Origin: JAAYZQ01 sp041300865
GTDB taxonomy: Bacteria; Chloroflexota; Anaerolineae; JAAYZQ01
Reading direction: 5' to 3'
NCBI GenBank assembly: GCA_041300865.1
Contig: JBFYTF010000396.1
Location: 1 to 13,510, forward strand
DNA length: 13,510 bases
Shown: positions 6,205 to 11,609 of the stretch, piece after piece
Layout: the number at the start of each line of letters is the position of its first letter
Numbering within the stretch: position 1 is the first letter of the stretch
Position numbers and translations under genes: made by a program
Notes under the pieces: generated by a model
The model's input: the letters and a program-made list of their open reading frames with translations, nothing else
Told to the model about the DNA's origin: nothing
Databases searched by the model: none

Positions 6205-6690
6205 CTACTCGGCCAGGCGACCGAGGCGCTTGGCCGTGGCTTCCAGCTGTTGTCGCAAAAGTTCTGCTTCCTCGCGCAGCCTCCCCAGCTCATCCTCCTC
6301 AAACTGCCCGTCTGGCGGCAGGCTGTGGCCGTGCTCCTGGCTCTCGCGGCAGGGTGCCGCCCCCTGGAGCCCGCCGTCAAGATAGTGCTGCACCGCCTGC
6401 CAGACGGTGCCATAGGCCCCGGTGACGCCCTCGACGCCATACTGCTGGAAAAACATGATCGCTCGCCCCCCCATGCCACCGGTGAGCATCACGTTGGCCC
6501 CCAGGCTGGCGATAAAGGCGGGCACCTGTCCCGGCTCGTGGTTGCCATAGTACGGATTGTCCACGGCCTGCACCTCTCGGATCTGCTGGTCCTCCAGGTC
6601 GACGAGGACGAAATGGGGACAGCGTCCAAAGTGGGGGCTGACCACGCTGTTCAGACCCTGCTTGTTGTCTGCTGAAACGGCGATGCGCAT
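6205..6690 (-). CDS. NifX/NifB-domain (dinitrogenase Fe-Mo cofactor biosynthesis family, ORP-like) protein with coiled-coil tail
   Basis: A 161-aa protein of the COG1433/Nitro_FeMo-Co family, which binds metal-sulfur cofactors or their precursors. Family marks: MRIAVSADNK, SPHFGRCPHFVLVD (Cys24), GGMGGRAIMFFQQYGVEGVTG, then GTVWQAVQHYLDGGL and a conserved-looking PCRES (Cys114). This is the subgroup with GxMGxRAxxFF rather than GNxGPNAF. Residues from about 128 to the end (EEDELGRLREEAELLRQQLE) form a probable coiled coil not required by the domain. GGGAGGAA lies six bases before the ATG, inside the end of the upstream gene. It is the second gene of the operon and may pair with the first through the coiled coils. 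No nitrogenase gene is in the window. Confidence 0.9.
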   Translation of the reverse strand: MRIAVSADNKQGLNSVVSPHFGRCPHFVLVDLEDQQIREVQAVDNPYYGNHEPGQVPAFIASLGANVMLTGGMGGRAIMFFQQYGVEGVTGAYGTVWQAVQHYLDGGLQGAAPCRESQEHGHSLPPDGQFEEDELGRLREEAELLRQQLEATAKRLGRLAE

Positions 6691-6693
6691 TGC

Positions 6694-7257
6694 TTATTCC
6701 TCCCTTTTTTGTGTCTCGCGTTCCAATTCGTCGATCCGCGCCATCGCTTCGGCCAACTGCTGCCTGACGCGCTTGAGCGTATCCCCGAGGGTGCCCGGTG
6801 CACGCGCCAAGTCGGGCAAGGGGTCCGTTGTGAGGTTCGCGCTCGTCGCCGGCCAGACCCCGGCGCTCGTGCCACCCAGCCCGGCACCGCTGCCCATAGC
6901 GGCATGGGTGGCGACGTTTGCACGGCTCAACGGCTTCACCTGCTGCGCCTTGAAGGCGTCCACCGCCTGCCGGACCGTGCCTTCAGGTACGAGGTAGGCA
7001 GGAATACCGGCGGCCAGGAGAACGTCAAAGGCATTGGGCCCAAGATTGCCGGTGAGGACTGCCTGCGGACCGTGTTCTACGACGTACTGGGCCGCCTGGA
7101 TGCCGGCCCCACCGCCCTGATCCAGCGCCGGGTTGGGCACAGCCTGAAACTCGGCCGTTTCGGTGTCAACCAGGATGTAGGCGGGACATCGCCCAAAGAC
7201 CGGGCTGGTCGGTGCATCGAGGCTCTCTCCCTGTGCCGAGACTATGATTCGCATCAT
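6694..7257 (-). CDS. NifX/NifB-domain (Fe-Mo cofactor biosynthesis family, ORP-like) protein, first gene of the operon
   Basis: A 187-aa member of the Nitro_FeMo-Co family. Domain marks: MRIIVSAQGESLDAPTSPVF, FGRCPAYILVD (Cys24), NPALDQGGGAGIQAAQ, LTGNLGPNAFDVLLAAGI, PEGTVRQAVDAFKAQ. This is the GGGAGIQ/GNxGPNAF type typical of MinD-linked clusters. A Gly/Ala/Thr-rich linker (about 110-150) follows, then a predicted coiled coil (TLKRVRQQLAEAMARIDELE). Two adjacent ATGs (7257 and 7254) are possible starts; GTGGGGG lies ahead of both, and the family favours the second (MRI). A longer frame reaching 7407 is rejected because it would run through the promoter and operator. The stop is 3 nt before the next gene's ATG. 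Confidence 0.9.
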   Translation of the reverse strand: MMRIIVSAQGESLDAPTSPVFGRCPAYILVDTETAEFQAVPNPALDQGGGAGIQAAQYVVEHGPQAVLTGNLGPNAFDVLLAAGIPAYLVPEGTVRQAVDAFKAQQVKPLSRANVATHAAMGSGAGLGGTSAGVWPATSANLTTDPLPDLARAPGTLGDTLKRVRQQLAEAMARIDELERETQKREE

Positions 7258-7280
7258 GACCCCCACTCGAATGTATCCAG

Positions 7281-7320
7281 CGTGAGCTGGCGATCGAACC
7301 TCAAGGTTGCCTAGCTCACG
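7281..7320. promoter_or_regulatory. Nested inverted repeat in the operon leader
   Basis: CGTGAGCT (7281-7288) and AGCTCACG (7313-7320) are a perfect 8-bp inverted repeat. Inside the 24-nt loop, AACC-TCAA-GGTT (7297-7308) makes a second small hairpin. On the minus-strand transcript it lies about 24-64 nt ahead of the ATG at 7257. It could be an RNA leader structure or a second DNA operator. It matches no riboswitch class known to me, and there is no following T-run, so it is not a terminator. Confidence 0.45.
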
Positions 7321-7333
7321 TTGGCAGTCACCT

Positions 7334-7350
7334 ATGTGCACTGTGCACGT
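7334..7350. promoter_or_regulatory. 17-bp near-perfect dyad, candidate PadR operator
   Basis: ATGTGCACTGTGCACGT is a palindrome centred on T7342: two GTGCAC arms plus outer A/T, with a single mismatched pair. It abuts the -10 box (7351-7356) of the minus-strand operon promoter and covers the expected transcript start. Its outline, ATGT-N9-ACGT, resembles the ATGT-N8-ACAT pattern described for PadR regulators. A PadR gene starts 121 nt away in the opposite direction. Repression of the operon by that regulator is a reasoned inference. Confidence 0.6.
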
Positions 7351-7379
7351 ACCATACCACAATTTCCTACTACTGTCAA
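7351..7379 (-). promoter_or_regulatory. Sigma70-type promoter of the NifX/IscU/MinD operon
   Basis: Read on the minus strand, consensus TTGACA (7379-7374), a 17-bp spacer, then TATGGT (7356-7351). The transcript should start near 7344, giving a leader of about 87 nt that contains the dyad's far arm and the nested hairpin. Confidence 0.75.
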
Positions 7380-7399
7380 GTATTCTGGTGCATGAGCTA

Positions 7400-7428
7400 T
7401 TGCCCAATTGTCACTACTGTGCTATACT
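7400..7428 (+). promoter_or_regulatory. Probable promoter of the PadR-type regulator gene
   Basis: TTGCCC (7400-7405), a 17-bp spacer and TATACT (7423-7428). The start would be near 7435, about 36 nt before the ATG at 7471. It is back-to-back with, and about 20 bp from, the operon promoter's -35, a normal divergent regulator/target layout. Confidence 0.6.
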
Positions 7429-7470
7429 GGGTTCAGGAGTGCGCCCAGAGCTGAAAAGCAGGAGGACAAC

Positions 7471-7866
7471 ATGCAAGGCAGAGGTCATGGTCATCGAGGG
7501 CGGCAGCGTGGCTACTCGCGCCGCGCGGTACGCTTCCTGGAGCCCACGCTGCTCCTGCTCCTGCACCGGGCCCCGGCGCACGGTTACACGCTGCTCTCGG
7601 AGCTGGACGACTTCGGGCTGGGCGGCAGCGACCCGAGCATCCTGTACCGGGCGCTGCGCGACATGGAGGAGAAGGGTTGGGTCACCTCCTACTGGCAGGA
7701 GGAAGACAGCCAGGGTCCCCCACGACGGGTCTACCGCCTGACGGAACAGGGCGACGCAGTGTTGAGGTGGTGGACCGAGGACCTGCGCGAGACGGCACAG
7801 ATCATCGCCCACTTCCTGGACACATACCGGCACCACATGGAGGAGGGAGAGGGTGACTATCATTGA
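7471..7866 (+). CDS. PadR-family transcriptional regulator
   Basis: A 131-aa winged-helix regulator. The PadR N-terminal domain is clear: FLEPTLLLLLHRAPAHGYTL (helix 1-2 region), SDPSILYRALRDMEEKGWVT (recognition helix, with the family pattern S.LYR.L..ME..G), then RRVYRLTEQGDAVL (wing). The C-terminal part (TAQIIAHFLDTYRHHMEE) is a dimerisation helix. Ahead of the domain is a Gly/His/Arg-rich leader, MQGRGHGHRGRQRGYSRR, which might contact DNA or metal. AGGAGG sits five bases before the ATG, which decides against the longer frame from 7408. It is divergent from the metal-cofactor operon and probably controls it through the dyad at 7334-7350. The inducer is unknown. Confidence 0.9.
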   Translation: MQGRGHGHRGRQRGYSRRAVRFLEPTLLLLLHRAPAHGYTLLSELDDFGLGGSDPSILYRALRDMEEKGWVTSYWQEEDSQGPPRRVYRLTEQGDAVLRWWTEDLRETAQIIAHFLDTYRHHMEEGEGDYH

Positions 7867-7915
7867 GACGCTGGCCGTACACCGCGCCCCTCTCCTGGTA
7901 GTGGCCGCACACTGA
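7853..7915 (+). CDS. Possible 20-codon ORF overlapping the end of the PadR gene
   Basis: A GTG at 7853 is preceded by a purine-rich, Shine-Dalgarno-like stretch (GGAGGAGGGAGAG) and opens MTIIETLAVHRAPLLVVAAH before TGA 7913-7915. It overlaps the PadR stop by 14 nt. No family is recognised. It may be a tiny coupled peptide, a leftover of a deleted second gene, or chance. Confidence 0.2.
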   Translation: MTIIETLAVHRAPLLVVAAH

Positions 7916-8000
7916 GGTAAACCCCCAAGCACGCGACGCCCCAACTTGGCTGAACTCGTCCCCGGCTCCACAACTTCTGCATGCCGTCTGCACACCGCCC

Positions 8001-8009
8001 TGCTACAAT
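8001..8009 (+). promoter_or_regulatory. Possible extended -10 promoter before the DUF4956 gene
   Basis: TGCTACAAT fits an extended -10 (TGn followed by TACAAT). No good -35 is seen 17 bp upstream (ATGCCG at 7981-7986). The transcript would start near 8016 and have a leader of about 120 nt. The rest of the gap between the PadR gene and GTG 8138 shows no convincing gene, RNA or repeat. Confidence 0.35.
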
Positions 8010-8137
8010 GGGGCATGATCCACCACACGGGGAGGCGAGGAGTTGGGCGAAGGTCACTTGGCCACAATCGGGGAACAGAGCACCCGGATCCGCTGCGTAG
8101 ACAGTGTCAAGCAGACCCATATTGCCAGAGGTGCCGC

Positions 8138-8818
8138 GTGGGCACACTAGGGCTTCAGGACTTGACAGCCGTGTTCTCGGCCGGGGACGTCGCCGTCACG
8201 CTCGCGCTGAGCTTTGTCCTCTCCTCCGCCATCGCCTGGGTGTACCAGGTCACCCACCGCGGCGTCTCTTATACGCAAAGCTTTGTGCACACCCTCGTGC
8301 TGGGCGGGATGGTGGTCGCCGTGGTGATGCTCATCGTCGGCTCGAGCGTCGCCCGGGCCTTTGCCCTGCTGGGCGCTCTGTCCATCGTCCGTTTTCGCAA
8401 CGCGGTCAAGGAACCGCGGGACGCCGGCTTTGTCTTTTTCAGCCTGGCGACCGGCATGGCCATCGGCACCCGGTTCTATCTGCTGGCCGTCATTGCCACG
8501 CTGCTCATCAGCCTGGGGATCCTGATCATGACCCGCTTCAACTGGTATGCCAGTCCCATGCAGGGCCAGATCCTGACGGTACAGATGCGCAACGACACAG
8601 CCCTCGATGGTTCCCTGGACGCGCCGCTGCAACGCTACACCAGCTCGGCCGAGCTGATCAGCATCGATTCCGTTCGCGGTGGGCTGCTGACAGAGCTGAC
8701 CTACAGCGTGGGGCTCAAACGGCGGACGCGGATCCAGGAGTTCCTGGCCGAGATCAGGGCGCTGAACGGCGACAACCGGGTCACCCTCCTCGTGGGTTAT
8801 GACAACACAGACCTGTAG
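8138..8818 (+). CDS. DUF4956 integral membrane protein
   Basis: A 226-aa protein of the DUF4956 family. Four membrane segments lie in the first 135 residues: around VTLALSFVLSSAIAWVY, TLVLGGMVVAVVMLIVGSSV, AGFVFFSLATGMAIGT and LLAVIATLLISLGILIM. The family core is clear: VTHRGVSYTQSFVHTLVLGG and ARAFALLGALSIVRFRNAVK. The C-terminal half (about residue 140 on) is a soluble alpha-beta domain. GTG 8138 is chosen because AGAGG lies six bases ahead and the residues upstream (from 7946) are unlike any membrane-protein N-terminus. DUF4956 genes often neighbour VTC-type polyphosphate polymerases and CotH or Cthe_2159 proteins; here the last of these is two genes downstream. The biochemical role is not established. 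The TAG stop lies inside the palindromic repeat at 8810. Confidence 0.85.
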   Translation: MGTLGLQDLTAVFSAGDVAVTLALSFVLSSAIAWVYQVTHRGVSYTQSFVHTLVLGGMVVAVVMLIVGSSVARAFALLGALSIVRFRNAVKEPRDAGFVFFSLATGMAIGTRFYLLAVIATLLISLGILIMTRFNWYASPMQGQILTVQMRNDTALDGSLDAPLQRYTSSAELISIDSVRGGLLTELTYSVGLKRRTRIQEFLAEIRALNGDNRVTLLVGYDNTDL

Positions 8819-8882
8819 GGCGGCCCGTCCGCCCGCTCGCAAGCAAATAGACTGGCGACCTGTAGGCGGGCTGCCTGCCCGC
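8810..8882. repeat. Two related GC-rich palindromic repeats (REP-like)
   Basis: GACCTGTAG occurs at 8810-8818 and again at 8857-8865, 47 nt apart. Each copy leads into a 6-bp stem with a 5-nt loop: GGGCGG-CCCGT-CCGCCC (8818-8834) and GCGGGC-TGCCT-GCCCGC (8866-8882). The stems differ but keep pairing, as expected if the hairpin matters more than the letters. There is no T-run, so these are not standard terminators. They probably belong to an interspersed palindromic repeat family. Confidence 0.7.
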
Positions 8883-8904
8883 GCAGGAGACGAGGGAGAG
8901 AAGG

Positions 8905-9150
8905 ATGAGTCTGAGGTTCAAGAGGCATTACAAGCTGCTCCTGCTGCTGGTGCTGGCTTCGGCGCTGTTCATCGCGGGCGCCGGTGATGAGCGCATCGTT
9001 GCCTATAGCGTCCCGGGCGGCGAGCAGGCGGTCGAACAGGCTCTCGCCGCCAGCACTGCCGTAACTGTGCTGTGGGAAGCGGCCACCGTGGGCAGCGACG
9101 TGCAGATCCGGGAGGCCGGCTACGATGGCCAGGACGCCGGGTCGCAATAG
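8905..9150 (+). CDS. Small secreted or membrane-anchored protein, function unknown
   Basis: An 81-aa protein that I do not recognise. MSLRFKRHYK is a basic start, followed by a Leu-rich hydrophobic stretch (residues 11-25, LLLLLVLASALFIAG) that could be a signal peptide or single membrane anchor. The rest is an acidic, Ala/Val-rich soluble part ending GYDGQDAGSQ. There are no cysteines. A GAGGGAGAGAAGG ribosome site lies directly ahead of ATG 8905. It stands between the DUF4956 gene and the beta-helix lipoprotein gene, 57 nt before the latter's ATG, and is probably part of the same surface system. Confidence 0.65.
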   Translation: MSLRFKRHYKLLLLLVLASALFIAGAGDERIVAYSVPGGEQAVEQALAASTAVTVLWEAATVGSDVQIREAGYDGQDAGSQ

Positions 9151-9207
9151 GCGATTGCCGGCATCAAAAGACAGGTGAAAAAGATCATGAGGAGAGGGAA
9201 TTCGAGA

Positions 9208-11145
9208 ATGTACAAGGTAATGGGTCTGCTGGCCTGCGTGCTCGTGCTGTCCCTGCTCGCGGCCTGCGGTGGGGGCACGGAGCAGGTTTCGTTGGCGATC
9301 GAGCAGGCGGAAGCGGCCGGAGAAACCCAGGGACCAGACGTGGGCGCGGCCGCCAACGCGGGCGTAGATTCGGTGGTGGGCGCGGCGACGCAGAGTGTCG
9401 AGGAAGGTGAAGCGAGCGGCGCGGTAGTCGCGGGCAGCGGCGCAGGCTCGGTAGCCGGTGCCATGGCGGACAACTGCGCGGCGCACACCACCGGCGAGGA
9501 CCGTGCCTGGGACGCCTCAACAGCGGTCCAGATCGTGCTCGAAGGGAGCACCATCAGCGTGCCCGGCAACGCCCCCGGTGTCGCCGTCGACGGCAGTGTG
9601 GCGACCATCACCTCCGCCGGCACCTACAGCCTGCGCGGCTCCCTGGCCGACGGGCAGATCGTCGTCGATACGGAAGACGAGCAGACCGTGCGGCTGGTTC
9701 TTAACGCGGTGGACATTGCCAGCACTACCAGTGCCCCTATTTGTGTCATGAACGCGGAAGAGGTGTCCATCATCCTGGCCGAGGGCACCGAAAACTATGT
9801 GTCAGACGCAGACTCGTACGTGTACGCCGGCGCGGAAGAGGACGAGCCCAACGCGGCGGTATTCAGCACGGCGGACCTGGCGATCTCGGGCAGGGGCGCC
9901 CTGACCGTCAAGGGCAACAGCAACGACGGCATTGCGAGCAAAGACGGGCTGGTCATCGCCGGTGGCACCATCGACGTGACCGCCGTCGACGATGGCCTCC
10001 GCGGCAAGGACTATGTCGTCGTCGAGGACGGCACCATCACGGTGAATGCCCAGGGCGACGGCCTGAAGGCCGACAACGACGAGGACGCGAGCTTGGGCTA
10101 CATCCTCATCGTGGACGGCACGATCGCCGCGACCGCGGCCGGGGATGCCGTCGAGGCCCAGACTGACGCCCTTATCGCCGGCGGCCACCTCAGCCTGTCG
10201 TCAGGCGGGGGGAGCAGCGGCCGCATCGACCCCGACGCTTCGGCCAAGGGTATCAAGGCCGCGGCCAGTATCGCCATCGACGGTGGCACGTTGACCATCG
10301 ACGCGGCGGACGATGCCATCCACTCCAACGGCAGCCTGGTCATCAACGACGGGACGTTCATCATCTCTTCCGGCGACGATGCCATGCACGCGGACGCCAC
10401 CCTGGAGGTCAACGGCGGCCAGATCAGCATTGTCGACTCGTTCGAGGGCCTGGAGAGCGCCGCCATCACCATCAACGACGGCCAGATCCAGGTCATCGCC
10501 AGCGACGACGGCCTGAACGTGGCCGGGGGCAACGACGGCTCCGGGATGAACCCGGGCCCCGGCTTGGGGGGAGGCGCGGCGGCCAGGCCGGGGCGAGACG
10601 CTTATGCTTCGTCGGGGACCAACACGCTCGATATCAACGGCGGCACCGTGGCGGTGCACGCCGCCGGCGACGGCATTGACGTCAACGGCTCCATCCAGAT
10701 GACCGGTGGCTTGGTCGTCGTGCACGGGCCGACGGAAAACATGAACGGCGCCCTGGACTATGACCGGTCCTTCGCCCTGACCGGAGGCCTGCTCGTGGCA
10801 GCCGGCAGCTCCGGCATGGCTCAGGCACCGGACGAATCATCAACCCAATACTCCGTGCTCCTCAACCTGGACAGTGCGGTGCGGGCCGGCACCCTGATCC
10901 ACATCCAGGCCAGCGATGGCGACGACGTCCTGACCTTCGCTCCCGCCAAGGACTACCAGTCCATCGTCTTTTCGTCGCCAGAACTGGAGGCCGGTGCCAC
11001 GTACCACGTGTCGTTCGGCGGTAGCTCCACAGGCACGGCGATCGACGGGCTGTACCAGGGTGGGACGTACGACTCGGGCAGCCAGGCCGGCAGCTTTGCC
11101 CTGGCCGGGATCGTGACTCGGCTGGGCAGGACGTCCAGGCGATAG
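9208..11145 (+). CDS. Cthe_2159-type carbohydrate-binding beta-helix lipoprotein
   Basis: A 645-aa surface protein. MYKVMGLLACVLVLSLLAAC gives a lipoprotein signal with Cys20. A low-complexity Ala/Gly/Glu linker runs to about residue 90. After AWDASTAVQIVLEGSTISV, imperfect repeats of about 20-25 residues follow, each with the pattern GGT(I/L).I.A.DDG(L/I), e.g. GGTIDVTAVDDGL and GGTLTIDAADDAI. This is the parallel beta-helix of the Cthe_2159 family (PF14262, DUF4353), whose founding member binds polysaccharide and calcium; the many Asp residues fit calcium binding. A Gly-rich insert lies near 10540-10600. No catalytic motif is seen. ATG 9208 is preferred (GAGGAGAGGG nine bases ahead); GTG 9175 and ATG 9187 are in-frame alternatives. 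It converges on the stress-protein gene 12 nt away. Confidence 0.88.
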   Translation: MYKVMGLLACVLVLSLLAACGGGTEQVSLAIEQAEAAGETQGPDVGAAANAGVDSVVGAATQSVEEGEASGAVVAGSGAGSVAGAMADNCAAHTTGEDRAWDASTAVQIVLEGSTISVPGNAPGVAVDGSVATITSAGTYSLRGSLADGQIVVDTEDEQTVRLVLNAVDIASTTSAPICVMNAEEVSIILAEGTENYVSDADSYVYAGAEEDEPNAAVFSTADLAISGRGALTVKGNSNDGIASKDGLVIAGGTIDVTAVDDGLRGKDYVVVEDGTITVNAQGDGLKADNDEDASLGYILIVDGTIAATAAGDAVEAQTDALIAGGHLSLSSGGGSSGRIDPDASAKGIKAAASIAIDGGTLTIDAADDAIHSNGSLVINDGTFIISSGDDAMHADATLEVNGGQISIVDSFEGLESAAITINDGQIQVIASDDGLNVAGGNDGSGMNPGPGLGGGAAARPGRDAYASSGTNTLDINGGTVAVHAAGDGIDVNGSIQMTGGLVVVHGPTENMNGALDYDRSFALTGGLLVAAGSSGMAQAPDESSTQYSVLLNLDSAVRAGTLIHIQASDGDDVLTFAPAKDYQSIVFSSPELEAGATYHVSFGGSSTGTAIDGLYQGGTYDSGSQAGSFALAGIVTRLGRTSRR

Positions 11146-11157
11146 CGGCCCTCGCCC

Positions 11158-11583
11158 CTATAACACGTGCACCTCAGCACCGGTTTGCTCCTGAAGGCGG
11201 GTCACGAAGGAGCGCAGGCTCTCGGCGTCGTCAAAGACCGGCGAGCCCGCCCTCGGCCTGCCCAGGACCACCAAGCCGGCGCCCAGCTCGTGGGCCACGG
11301 CCACCAACTCGTCGCGCATACGACCGTGGCGCACGACGGCCCGCGCCTTGACCCCGTGGGCGGCCGCCTGCTGGCAGGCGATGGCCAGCTGGAAGCGTCC
11401 CATGCGGTCAAGCTCCGCCTCGACGTCGACGACCAGTGGCGCGGCGATGCGGTTCAAAAAGCTCACGTCGGCCACGTACAGAAAGACAAGCTCGTCGCCT
11501 CTCTCCCCGGCCAAGGCAATCGCCCCGGCCTGGGTTTCCTCGCTCTCTTCACCACCTCGCGTGGCGCACAGTATCGTGCCCAC
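11158..11583 (-). CDS. Universal stress protein (UspA-fold) domain protein
   Basis: A 141-aa single-domain protein. The opening VGTILCATRGGEES, the strand ELVFLYVADVSFL, and LVAVAHELGAGLVVLGRPRAG follow the UspA alpha-beta layout. The usual ATP-binding stretch G-x2-G-x9-G-(S/T) after the fourth strand is not intact (GRPRAGSPVFDDAESLRSF), so it may belong to the non-ATP-binding branch. The start is GTG 11583, with GGAGGAGG five bases ahead; the longer frame to 11802 lies inside the permease gene. It is 26 nt downstream of the permease gene, so the two are probably co-transcribed, and it may modulate transport. Confidence 0.8.
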   Translation of the reverse strand: MGTILCATRGGEESEETQAGAIALAGERGDELVFLYVADVSFLNRIAAPLVVDVEAELDRMGRFQLAIACQQAAAHGVKARAVVRHGRMRDELVAVAHELGAGLVVLGRPRAGSPVFDDAESLRSFVTRLQEQTGAEVHVL

Positions 11584-11609
11584 AGCAACCTCCTCCGCGG
11601 CGATAAGGC

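Noticed and set aside
5734..7257. Evidence for nitrogen fixation
   Set aside because: NifX- and NifU-like families are widespread in non-fixers; no nifH, nifD, nifK, nifE, nifN or full-length nifB is visible here.
7258..7407. Upstream extension of the first NifX-like gene
   Set aside because: It would cross the TTGACA/TATGGT promoter and the 17-bp dyad; the family starts at MRI.
7408..7470. Longer PadR start
   Set aside because: It overlaps the -10 region; ATG 7471 has AGGAGG at ideal spacing.
7946..8137. N-terminal extension of the DUF4956 frame
   Set aside because: Residues are Arg/His-rich and non-membrane; GTG 8138 has a good ribosome site and fits the family length.
8016..8137. Riboswitch in the DUF4956 leader
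   Set aside because: The leader is long enough, but no known class motif or clear paired structure could be found by eye.
8818..8882. Rho-independent terminators
   Set aside because: Stems are GC-rich but no T-run follows either, and the second lies 22 nt before the next gene's start.
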